Assembly (NCBI GenBank): GCA_022813625.1
Contig: JAKLMB010000023.1
Location: 496,001 to 560,000 of the forward strand
DNA length: 64,000 nucleotides
Direction: 5' to 3'
From: Aaosphaeria pasadenensis
Taxonomy: Eukaryota; Ascomycota; Dothideomycetes; Pleosporales
Shown: piece by piece, positions 32,407 to 42,570 of the stretch
Numbering within the stretch: position 1 is the first letter of the stretch
Layout of the letters: every line of letters begins with the position of its first letter
The notes under the pieces: generated by a model
Told to the model about the DNA's origin: nothing
Database searches by the model: none
What the model saw: only the letters and a program-made list of their open reading frames with translations
Program-made: the position numbers and the translations under genes

Positions 32407-33641
32407 TCATAGGAGGGAATCAAGCCTAGTGAAGACACTCAAACAAGCCGCGACCACCTGATTTTTGAAGTCAGTTTAGTTTTGTAACAACATCGCTTTT
32501 AAGGGGGGATGGATCTTACCTCGAGCTGCAGCTCCGTTTTTGGAGTCTTGTTCTTGTTTATTTCATCATTAATGACCTGGCCCAAGTTGGCGGCTATGCC
32601 TCCAGATCCACCGGTGCGACGAGCAAAAGGCCACTGAGAGTATTCTGCCAACATCTCATCTACTTGAGCAAAGGCACGTTCACGTGCTTCGTGCCCGAGC
32701 GTTGTAAGGGCGTTCTCCAGCACATTTGCAGCATAAGCCGCACACACCATGGTAACTGTTCGAATGTAACGGAACTCCATCTCCTCCGGTAGGAATTGGC
32801 TGGGTGGGAGAACGACTGTGCGGTTGGTGAGGACGTTGCGGACACGTTTCCGGATTTCTTCCTTTGCGCCTCCGTCGGCGACTGGATGTGTAGCCATGTC
32901 GAACAGCAAGAAGTTCTTCTTCTCTGTGCGAAGAATTCCCTTGTCAACCAAGCCCTTGCACAATCTCTCTCTGACCTGTTTGAGCTGATATCCTATCTTC
33001 ATGAGATTCCATGTCTCTCCTGTGGTAATTGTTAGTCGCGCATGACGGAGAGCAATCCTCGGGGGTGTATGTACCGCTCATGAGATCAATCCATGAGTTG
33101 ACACTCATCTTCTCGCTTGTATTCATCATCTTCAATGCCTCATCAAGCAACACCTCACCCGTCAAGGTAGCGTCGCTCACTTCAATAATACGATCAGCGA
33201 GGGGGAAGCGCCGCCGTGAAGGGTCATTCTGCATGGCTATGCGGCCTCGGAATGCCAGCTCTATGACAATGCATCCTCGCAGTGCGTATGAAATGTTGTC
33301 GTTCCAGAAAGAAAGATATCCCTGATTCCATCGTCAGCGTGCTATCCCGGTTGTTTACTGCACGCAGTGCCCACCTGTTTATCCTTCAGGCCCATAAGAA
33401 TGACCTCCTCCATGAGCGTCAACTTCGGCTGCTTGCTCCTCTCTGCATTTTCGCTGATGTCTCGCGGATCGTATGCGACTCTTTCGCCGTTCGCCGAGTT
33501 CACGTAGCCTGTTCTTGGATCGCCATCGTCGTTCCGCTTTGGCACGGGGGAGCTGACGCGGCTGTCATCGTCGTTCGCACCGCTGGCGGCGGCGCCGCCT
33601 CCTCCTCCTCTTCGGCGCGTCAGGCCAGATGTGGATGCCAT
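32407..33641 (-). CDS. VPS74: Golgi phosphoprotein 3 homologue Vps74
   Basis: Four exons (33375-33641, 33075-33321, 32520-33019, 32407-32457) encode 354 aa, with introns of 53, 55 and 62 nt. Vps74/GOLPH3 binds phosphatidylinositol 4-phosphate and retains glycosyltransferases in the Golgi. After a disordered Gly-rich N-terminus, the GPP34 domain reads KLTLMEEVILMGLKDKQGYL, SYALRGCIVIELAFRGRI, WIDLMSGETWNLMKIGYQ, ERLCKGLVDKGILRTEKKNF and LFDMATHPV. The last exon of 17 residues restores the family end ELQLEVVAACLSVFTRLDSL. Without the final intron the frame would stop a few residues after ELQLEV, so the 3' splice is important for a correct C-terminus. Confidence 0.96.
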
Positions 33642-34344
33642 CAGTCTTGCAACGAGTGGAGGGATTCAAAGACCTGTGTTGGAGTTGGGGTTGAGGCTCC
33701 CGACAATGAGCGAAGGATCCCAGTGAAAGCTCGGGCGCATTCACGAGAGTGGGACTGCGCGGCGGTGTAGTAATCTTTGATGAAGGACAGTCGAACAAAA
33801 CTCGGAGCCTTAAGAATAGGGGCCCTGAAGCAATGTCTTTATGCGAAGTGGAAAGTGATGTCGTGTCACAACTTTTGTCAGTAATGTTTGTGCCTCTCTC
33901 ATCCCACTGCCACACTTTTGGCTTGGCAGAGCTGCCGCTGCTTTTTTGGGACAAGTAGATGATGAGCACGCGGGTGAAACGCTATCGATCAAACTCCGCT
34001 CCGGACAACTGCGACAGAAATAATCAAGCATTCAGCACAGTAGGTATTCAATTCCAATATAAGAAGCTTGTCCTATCGGAAAATAATTGTATCGTCGGGG
34101 TGGGAAAGTTGAAAAGTACGGAGTAGATGCACGTCATAATTCGATACAAGCACACCGTTAGACACAGATCGCGGGACAAAGCAATGAGAAGTGGACAGCA
34201 TCATTGTATGATCGAGTGTACATAAGATGCCATTGCTGGCGAGTGTTATACAAGCAGCGGATTATTATAACAAAGCCGGAGTGCGCCGACTGTCCGGTGT
34301 TTTTTCTTATCCATCTGTCAAACCCAACGTCACATTAATTTCGT
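33642..34344. other. Vps74 promoter / ACP 3' region
   Basis: This 703-bp gap lies between two minus-strand genes. One copy of the 9-mer TACGGAGTA lies at 34117-34125. No gene is recognised. Confidence 0.5.
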
Positions 34345-35038
34345 TCAATGAGCTGTGATGCAATCAGTTCGGCTGCTCCCAAGAGATATGTCCTTGATCT
34401 ACTTACCATCAGGCTGGGCAAGGATGTACTCGACAGCTTGCTTAACTGAAGTGATATGTTAGTACCCGAACCATTGTGGGGTAATTGGCTGAACCTACCA
34501 CTGTGGATGGCATCTGCCTCCTTGTCGGGGATCTCAATGCTGAACTCCTGTTATAGAATTAGATACTCTGATTCCATGTATGCACTACGCCGGTATAACC
34601 AACCTCCTCAATAGCCATAACCACCTCGACGGTATCGAGGCTGTCGAGACCGAGATCGTTGTGGAAGTGGGATTCGGCGTTCAACTGTCAGATAGATGAG
34701 TAAATTGTGCAGTGAAGCCCAACCAGTCGAGGGTAAAACTACCTTGGAAGTGTCCTGGACCTGTTCGATATGTTAGATATCTGCGTCATCCAAAATTTAT
34801 GTGCACCCATTACCTTGTCGAAGTTCTTCAAGAGATCCAATATTCTGCCCTGAACCTCGTCCTTTGCAAGACCCGCCGACGCGGCATAGCATCGCACTGC
34901 CTGGAAGTATACGGAAGGAGCATTTTGCTTGGTCTGGAAGAGGGTGTTTTGCGCGGCGGGGCGAGCCATTGGCATCTGCACACGCGGGGCGGCGCGCACT
35001 GCTTGCCTGGCTGATCGTAGAAGGGCTGTTCGGAACAT
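34345..35038 (-). CDS. ACP1: Mitochondrial acyl carrier protein (complex I subunit NDUFAB1)
   Basis: Six exons encode 139 aa: 34814-35038, 34743-34760, 34604-34684, 34499-34547, 34407-34445 and 34345-34352. The second exon is an 18-nt microexon (VQDTSK) and the last has only 8 nt including the stop. An Arg/Ala-rich presequence (MFRTALLRSARQAVRAAP...) leads to the mature protein. The phosphopantetheine site is Ser96 in LGLDSLDTVEVVMAIEEEF, followed by IPDKEADAIHSVKQAVEYIL. It carries the growing chain in mitochondrial fatty acid synthesis, which makes the octanoate for lipoate, and is also a structural subunit of respiratory complex I and a partner of LYR proteins. It is head to head with NDUFS8. 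Confidence 0.96.
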
Positions 35039-35490
35039 GGTGACAGAGTGTGGACGTTGCTGAGGGACGGTGTTGAGAGGTAGAGATAGGTAACGAAGAT
35101 GATGTCTCTAAGCTCGCTCGCAGACTTCTCGAGCACAGACCATTCTGACTTCGGCTAACCCAGGCATGGAGGAGTACTTGGTAGAAGAGAGCTGTTGGCA
35201 GTACGGGACTGCGAAGTTCATACAAAGGCTAACATCACACCAATTCGAATATTACAATTAATTAATTCGAATATGATTCCTATCAATGCTGCATGCTTCG
35301 TGTATTCATCTATCGCCACTTTAAACGTTTGACGGTTGTTGTGGTCATCGTTCAATATTGACCAATCACACCCCTTTAGTTGTCAAACCTTACGAAATCA
35401 CTCTTGTAGCTTCTCTGCGCACCGTCAACGACATCACATCCATACCCCCAACTCCACTCCGCCGCCCGCGAAACTCGCAGCGCTTCCACA
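35039..35490. promoter_or_regulatory. Bidirectional promoter of ACP and NDUFS8
   Basis: The start codons of the mitochondrial ACP (minus) and NDUFS8 (plus) are 452 bp apart and face away from each other. The interval contains GACCAATCA at about 35360-35368, which holds a CCAAT box in the plus orientation about 130 bp before the NDUFS8 ATG. Shared control of two complex I components is a reasonable inference. Confidence 0.65.
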
Positions 35491-36326
35491 ATGGCCAACG
35501 CAAGGCCATTGACGATGCTAGCACGCAGCAATCCCCTTGCTGCATCGCTATTGAGGCCAACACGCTTCACCCCTCGAACACCGGGACCCGCCACTGCAGT
35601 ATTCTTTTCGACCAGCGGCATCCGTTTCGCATCGCCACTGGGACCTCCAGCGCCAGGATTCCGTCTGCCTCCTCCTAAACGTTGGCAGGATGGAGAGGGC
35701 GCTCTGGACCGAGCAGGAAAGTACTTCTTGCTCGTGGAGATGTTCCGGGGCATGTACGTTGCGCTCGAACAATTCTTCAGGCCTCCGTAAGTGAAAACAA
35801 GTCAATTGGCAATGCCAGGCGTTGCCGCTCTTCGAAAACGCGAGTGCTGATTATTTCAAAGATATACCATTTTCTACCCATTCGAAAAGGGCCCTATCTC
35901 CCCCCGTTTCCGTGGCGAACACGCTCTCCGAAGGTACCCAACTGGCGAGGAACGTTGCATTGCCTGCAAGCTTTGCGAGGCCATCTGCCCCGCGCAGGCC
36001 ATCACTATCGAAGCCGAAGAGCGTATGGATGGAAGCCGAAGGACATCGCGTTACGACATTGATATGACCAAGTGCATCTACTGCGGTCTGTGCCAGGAGA
36101 GCTGCCCCGTCGATGCCATTGTTGAAGGTATGCCAAACCCAACCAATCAGCCAATTCTCCCCATTTTATCATTACCAAAAACTAATTGCTCGAAGGTCCA
36201 AATGCTGAGTACGCCACCGAGACAAGGGAGGAGCTTCTATACAACAAAGAGAAGCTTTTGGCCAACGGTGACAAGTGGGAACCAGAAATTGCAGCTGCCG
36301 CCCGTGCGGACGCACCTTACAGGTAG
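35491..36326 (+). CDS. NADH:ubiquinone oxidoreductase subunit NDUFS8 (TYKY)
   Basis: Three exons (35491-35786, 35862-36127, 36196-36326) encode 230 aa, with introns of 75 and 68 nt. This is the core matrix-arm subunit of complex I that holds clusters N6a and N6b between NDUFS7 and the rest of the electron chain. The presequence is basic and Pro/Arg-rich. Two 4Fe-4S motifs are complete: CIACKLCEAICP at residues 131-142 and CIYCGLCQESCP at 170-181. Also seen are FEKGPISPRFRGEHALRRYP and DMTKCIYCG. The protein ends EPEIAAAARADAPYR, the usual end for this subunit. The N-terminal region KRWQDGEGALDRAGKYFLL matches fungal homologues. Confidence 0.97.
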
Positions 36327-36930
36327 AATGAGAAAAAGTTGGCGCTCAACTTGTGTAAATATTAGAGAGAGAGCAGGTCAAGGTGTAGCAACAGATATCA
36401 TGATTTCATTTGTTTTCAACAGCTCGGCTGTCCTCGCGACGTACCCTTAGGTATCTCAATACAAATGCAAAAATCAAAAAGACAGCAATACTTCGATCTG
36501 CACGGGAGAGCTTCAAAAATCTGCTAACACATTGATTTCATATTCTGATTTGTACTTGTTTTCGACAGATAACAACACAAGACGCCACCACGTGCATGCA
36601 TATTGCCTAGGGCTCTTTTCACAGGCTCATGGTCCCATGAGCTAACTATGGGTAGAAGTCCAAAGTTGCAAGCACTCTCTACAGAAGTGACCGTATTAGC
36701 AACTAGGAAATCATCACAGATTTGGGGGCAGTTTGACAAGAATAGCTTGCAAGAAATTTAGGGTGTAGTATTCATTTCAGAGAGATGCATCGCGTTCCAA
36801 ACGCCTCCAATGCAACAGCCGACGAGACAACTATGCCAAAACCCTATATCTTGCGCCAAAAATTATGCATCATCTACTTTTGACTGCCATGGAAGAAGCC
36901 GCCAGAATCGCTTTCACTAAATGACCTTTT
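36327..36930. other. Convergent 3' region of NDUFS8 and Rrp14
   Basis: A 604-bp interval lies between two facing stop codons. No gene, repeat or RNA is seen. Confidence 0.5.
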
Positions 36931-38669
36931 TTACCTCGCCTTGAATGTTCCCTCAAAGCCTGGCCGCTTCACCTTTTTACCGGGCTTTTTGGCTTTAGTT
37001 CCCTTTTTGCCCTTCTTGCTACCCTTCTCGTCTCGTCGCTTCTTCAAGTTCTCCTCTCGCTTCTTTTGCTTGGCCTCCTGGGCCTTTTGAACGCTTGTCA
37101 ATCGGTCTTTCCATTCTTGCTTGCTCTTTGCTTTAGCCTTCTCTTGACGCTTGACGCTCTTCTTTAGCAAAGCAGCGTCGTTGTGCACCTTCTCTCCTTG
37201 CGCTCGCTTCTTCGCGTCGAGCCACATGTCCTTCTCTTCAATGTCCTTCCGCTTGACTTCATCAAGAGCATTGATTCGTGCTCTCTTCTTCTCGGCTGCC
37301 TCGAGCGCAGTCTTTGCGTCAGATTTGCCCTTCCTCTTCTTAGCTTCCAAGAAGCCGGAAAGATTGCTGTCCAGCTGCTGGCCGTCCTTCCAAGCAACGC
37401 GACCGAAAGCAAGCGCATCGTGCTCAGGCGTTGGGCGCAGTGAGAAGAGCGAGGGTGAGCCGGAACCACCTCGTAATCGTGCAAGTTGCTCCTCAGCCTT
37501 TAGGCGCTCTTCATCCTCCTTTGCAAGCTGACGACTGGCCTTGCGGGCGATCTTCCGCTCTGCTTCCTTTTTCCGTCGAGATTCGATGAGTTCTGCTCGA
37601 TTCCTTGCTGGTCGGCCATCGGGGCCATCTGCTTTTCTCGCCGCTCGCATCGCTGCCAGCTTCTGTGCGAGACGATCACGGAAGGCTTCGTGCTTCTTGG
37701 GGTCATACTTGAACGATTTTTCCTCTTTCTTTTCAGATGAGGCATCGGCTGGAGGTAATATGGATGATGATGACGAGGCAGCTGAAGCGTTTGAGGCAGT
37801 GGAGGCGTTCGAATTTGCAATCGATGAGGCGGCAGTTGATTGAGGGTCTTCCACCAAACCGCTGACATCCAGAGGCTGGAGGCGTTCGTCGGCATCCTCC
37901 TCCAAAGCATCCTCCCCTTGTTCGTCATCTTCGGCATCTCCGTTGGAGTTACCAAGACCTTCGCTGAACTCGTTTTGTAGGGCTTTCTTGTTTTCTTTAT
38001 TTTGCTGCTTCTTCGCCAGTTTCTCTTTCTTCTTCTCGAGCTTCTGCTTCCGCTTCTCAGCGGCTGCCTTAGCCTTGGCGTCCTCTGGCTTCTTTTCCTC
38101 GACGACATCCTCCTCCTCATCCTCATTGGCCTCGGGCTCGTCATGGCCAACAGGATCCTCCTCATCAAAGCTCGCCTCAGCTTCTGAATCTTCGCCTTCA
38201 GTCTTTTGCTTTTTGGATTTGGTCGAAGCCTTTCGCAGGCCCTCTAGTGGCTTCTCCTTTTCGATGTCCATGTCGAGGTCTGTGTCTGAAGATGCCGAGG
38301 AAGAATCCTCGCCTTCAAGTTCGCGCTTCCGTTTTCGTGCGTTTTCGTCCATGACATCTTTGGCGGTCTTGTGTGAGGCGGGATCAAGCTTAGCACGTTT
38401 TGCAGCTTGTCGTTCTTCTTTTGTTTGCTTTTTCTTCGACCATTGTGTCTGTGGAAAGATGGTTCAGTATGGTGGCGGTGAAATGGCAGGATCTTGCGTA
38501 CGCTTGTTATACTGGAGTCCTTTCCATAGTATTCCTTCGCAGGTATCAAGGACATGAGGCCCTCGAAAGCTCGAGCATGGCTCTTCAATCGCTCCTAGGG
38601 GACTGATTAGCGAGCGTGTACATGCGGGGCGAGCGCATAAATGCGAACCTCGAGGTTGGAGTCCGCCAT
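36931..38669 (-). CDS. RRP14: Ribosome biogenesis protein Rrp14 (SURF6 family)
   Basis: Three exons (38649-38669, 38502-38594, 36931-38448) encode 543 aa. The start exon is 21 nt (MADSNLE), and introns are 54 and 53 nt. SURF6/Rrp14 proteins are nucleolar and required for 60S and 40S assembly. The N-terminal Rrp14 block ERLKSHARAFEGLMSLIPAK, then YYGKDSSITSTQWSKKKQTK across the second junction, is typical. The SURF6 domain covers roughly residues 280-540 (FRDRLAQKLAAMRAARKADG, LIESRRKKEAERK, FGRVAWKDGQQ, KKRARINALDEVKRKDIEEK, KMWLDAKKRA-like DMWLDAKKRAQGEKVHND). The C-terminus is a Lys/Gly-rich tail ending RPGFEGTFKAR. Long acidic and Lys/Glu coiled-coil runs lie between. Confidence 0.95.
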
Positions 38670-39264
38670 TTGCAAAGTCAATTATTTTCAACTGGCGGCC
38701 TTAGACTTGCAAATGCTTCCCTGGGTTGGGAAGTGGGCTTGTTGTTGCGTGAAACGAAGTCGGACGTTTCGTCGTGTGCCTGCGATGCAGATGGAGTTCG
38801 AAAAAGTGGAAAAAATGAATTACGGCCAGTTCGAAATCTTGGCAAAATATCTCACTTGTCCGGATTTGGTAGAGGAGGGAAGAGAGGCGCAACCTCAACC
38901 TCGACCTTCAAAATATTAACCACACACAGTTCACTCCTTGTGCTGCTCCCCACAATTGCCAGATTTCCGTTGATCCTATTGTACACTTCGAAATCTTGCG
39001 TGGCAAGCAAGCGGCACCACGCGTAATTTGACTCCAACCAGGGCGCGAGCGCATGCCTGGGCAGGATTACGTGGTGCACCGCCACAAGCTCCCACCAATT
39101 CACTTCAGCCCAAGCTGATGGTTCATAAAGTATGCTGCTTGCTGCCACAGCATTTAAGCTCCACAACCTACATTGACGCCGTGCGGCTCGAGTGCTAGTT
39201 TAATCTGCCTCGAACTCAATCTTTCTCCATACCTCACACTTTTGACTGCGAAATACCAGCTCCA
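38670..39264. promoter_or_regulatory. Divergent promoter region, Rrp14 / orphan gene
   Basis: A 595-bp gap lies between two genes transcribed away from each other. It presumably contains both promoters. No specific element could be assigned. Confidence 0.45.
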
Positions 39265-40883
39265 ATGTCCGCACCAGCGATTGAAGCAAAGTCACTATCT
39301 TCGCTAACCACTCTTGCGTCCAACCCACCATCATATCCAAGAAATCCCACGCACGTGAGGCATGAACCATTAGTGTTATATATCGCTCGCGTCCCCGGAA
39401 GCAGAGGTACGGCTTTCTGATAGCTGTCCTAGAGTCAGCATCTAATTGCATTTCTAGATGTCTTCCTTAGTCCTTTGAAACCGCGCGACAGGGTCGTTAC
39501 AGCGGAGGACATCCAGAGTTCTCTCTATTTTGTACACATTGAACAACCAGAAGATGTTCGTTTCATAAACCCCTTTCCAGGTTCATCAGCAGCAAGTCCG
39601 CGAGAAGAGTCGCCAAATCTAGGATCTACTCCAAATTTCCAGAGAAGGCCAGCCCCAGGAGGATTGGCTTCCCCACTGACAGCTTCTGCACCGAAACGCA
39701 AACCCGTTCCAGGAACTTTGGCTCCTCAGAGCTTGAATGTCAGAAACGATTCACAGGATGCACAACTGTCTCCGCATCAGGCCAATCTGCTAAGCCCCGA
39801 CTATCATCAGCGTCGGTCTTTTGACTCGAGCCGCCATCAAGAAACACAGCGGCCCTCTCCTCCGTATTCACCGTTCGATCAAAGCACAGAATCTGGGACC
39901 TCTCTTACCCTCATTCGGCGTGATCCTGGATCGGGGGCGCAATGGAATGTTGCTCGGATAGCTGACCCCCACATGTCGGAAGTGTCTTCATTCTCGAGCA
40001 GTGAGTTAAGTTCAAAACGCAAGACAGCAACACCCTTCCACGTCGAAATCCATAATCCGGGTTATTCGAAGTTCTTGCATTCCAATCCACAATCGCCAAT
40101 GATCAGTCGCCCTACCAGCTCTTCATTACGCCCCAATAGTCAAGGAGGTGCTCGCCCCATGCCTCCTACCCCACAATTTCCCAACAGTCCAAATTCAGAG
40201 AACGCGGATGGAATATTCCGTCGACGAATATGGATGGAAAATTCTAAGTATGGAAGCTCAGATTCTGGTCATCGAAAACATAATTCGTATGATGCCAACG
40301 CGGGGTATCAGAGCAATAGGGGCAGCGTTGAATGGCCAAACGATAGGTCGTCAATGGACCTTCGCCCACCTCCATCTCCATCATACTTGACACGGGACGA
40401 TACCTACGATTCCATACCGGCGGCAGAGAAACAGTCGCCTTTCCGAGGCTATGTATTCATGACTCCGTGGAATAGTCGATGCGAATTCGTCACTGGGACC
40501 GGCGGTGGGTCGCTGAAAGTGAGTCTATTTGGCCCAATGTTCTTCACTCTTCTAACAATCTGCAGTGTCGTCACATAGTTCCCGGGCTTCAGGGCAATCC
40601 TCCCACGCCGATGCCTGTGAGCGAGTTGAGGTTTAATCTACCAAGTGCTTCCCGAGACGAATCGAAGAGATCTTCCATCTTCCATCGTCCGCGACATAGC
40701 CGCAACAACTCATCCGTTTCGGAAATGGATCTATCATTGGGACAAGAATTTGCGGGTGGGGGCTTCGGGGGACGACAAGCTAAACTCGGCAAGCTTATCA
40801 TCGAGGATGAGGGCTTGAAGATGCTGGATCTTTTGGTTGCAGCCAATATTGCTTTGTGGTGGAGGGCGTATGAGAAAGTTTGA
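39265..40883 (+). CDS. Conserved fungal protein of unknown function
   Basis: Three exons (39265-39406, 39458-40518, 40566-40883) give 506 aa, with introns of 51 and 47 nt. The N-terminus (EPLVLYIARVPGSRDVFLSP, then LKPRDRVVTAEDIQSSLYFVHI) and the C-terminus (PWNSRCEFVTGTGGGSLKCR, PMPVSELRFNLPS, GQEFAGGGFGGRQAKLGKLI, EDEGLKMLDLLVAANIALWW) look like conserved blocks. I recall similar blocks in other filamentous ascomycetes, but no name or function. The middle, about residues 85-340, is disordered and rich in Ser/Pro. There is no signal peptide, and only a weak hydrophobic C-terminal helix. The true start lies upstream of the long open frame and needs the first intron. It shares its promoter region with Rrp14. 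Confidence 0.85.
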
Positions 40884-41360
40884 GATATCAAGCCTTGAAA
40901 AGTGGCACGATGCTGCCGCGGATCAAACAACCACTTTTCTTGATATATGCCAGACATGAGAAGACCAAGCCTTGGGGAGACATCTCAATGCATTAGCCGG
41001 CGTGCTTTCTCTGTATTTTGGTGCACTTTTGCTAAGCGAATCAGTAACAGCAAGCGGGGTGATAGGTAGTGTACAACTATGTCCGCGATTCGGAGCTGCA
41101 GAACATAATTAATGTATTTACAATACATTGATGGAAGCCCATCTGCATGTGTGTCTATCAATGCCAGCCAAGGATGCGGCGGAACGATGATGACAGGCGG
41201 AACTGTTCCGTCACACTTCATACCAGTCCCGAACCGCGGAACCAATACCCCACATCGAGCTCCAACAGTTCCCCCAATGTATATGAACGCCTGTTGCAGA
41301 CAGAACCTCTCAACGCCATAGATTCACCTCAAACTAATACCAATTGATTCCAAAAGCAAG
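40884..41360. other. Intergenic before the first SDR gene
   Basis: This is a 477-bp tandem gap holding the 3' end of the orphan gene and the promoter of the SDR gene. Nothing else is seen. Confidence 0.5.
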
Positions 41361-42192
41361 ATGTCTGTCCAAAAGGTTGCTCTCATCACCGCAAGCTCTG
41401 CAGGACTAGGAGCTCAGATAGCTCGAGTGTTTGCTCCTGATTACCGAGTTGTACGTACAATACACCCAGGCGTGGAGCCTCAGGATACTCTATGGATAGA
41501 CCCATTGACTCCCAGTACAGGTCATCAACTACTCCTCCAACCAAGCGCGAGCACAATCACTCGTCGAAGAACTCTCCAAGATCCCTTCAACGCACTCTTC
41601 GCCAGCAACACCACGCTTCCACATTCTCCAAGCTGATGTCTCCTCCAAACCTTCAGTACAAAACCTCGTCGCAGAGACGATCAAGACCATGGGCCGTCTC
41701 GACGTCGTAGTCTCCAACGCCGGCTGGACACGCATGACGACGTTCCTGAACATTGATGAGGGCGTCAATGACGAGGATTGGGACAAGTGCTTCGTCATGA
41801 ACGTCAAGACGCACTTATGGCTCGCATACGCTGCGAAAGATGCGTTGGCGGAGACCGAAGGCACGTTTATATCCACAGCTAGCGTGGCGGGCGTGAAGCC
41901 TTCAGGAAGCAGTCTGCCGTATGCGGTCACGAAAGCGGCGCAGATTCATCTTGCAAAGAGTTTGGCAGTCATTCTCGCACCTAAGATTCGAGTCAACAGC
42001 GTCAGTCCTGGAATGCTGTTGACAGAGTGGGGGATGAAGTTCCCCGAGAGCAAGAGGGAGGCTGCGAAGAACAACACCAAGTTGAAGCGGTTGGCGACGG
42101 TTGAGGATGTTGCTGATCAAGTTAGAGTATTGGCGTTGAGCAGGAGTGTGACGGGCCAGAACTTGCTCATTGATGGTGGTTCTTCTCTATAG
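41361..42192 (+). CDS. Short-chain dehydrogenase/reductase
   Basis: Exons 41361-41450 and 41521-42192, with a 70-nt intron (GTACGT...GTACAG), encode 253 aa, a classical SDR. The nucleotide-binding loop is TASSAGLG (residues 10-17), in place of the common TGxxxGIG. NAGW marks the structural motif, and the catalytic set is Ser151 (STAS), Tyr164 and Lys168 (YAVTK). The C-terminus reads RVNSVSPGMLLTEW and ends LLIDGGSSL, as in cytosolic oxidoreductases acting on alcohols, ketones or sugars. The substrate cannot be told. It lies upstream of an orphan polytopic membrane protein on the same strand. Confidence 0.92.
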
Positions 42193-42570
42193 AGGTGTTT
42201 TGATGATCACAACATCGCTAGTGTATTGATTGCGATGATTGACTAAATGGGCATACATGGCGCAAACAGGTACAATGGAAATAAATATTACTACATTTTA
42301 CAATGAAATTATCAACTATTTTTTCGTTTTATTTTATCAACTTTCGTACCATGTTCAACAAGCTCGAATGGGGTCTCCGGAAACGCTCCGGAAGCAGATT
42401 GTGGGACACTAACACTAGTTATCTGACAACCACGACGTCAAAGAACGAAAGCTGAAGCCTTTCTAATTTTTTTTACATCTTTCCACCCTTTCCATTCACT
42501 TCTAAAGAGATATTGGATATCGTGAGATGTCATCAGCCCTAATCACAAATGCTGGTGACTCAAATCCAAC
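42193..42570. other. Intergenic before the polytopic membrane protein
   Basis: A 378-bp gap between plus-strand genes, AT-rich and without coding signal. Confidence 0.5.
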
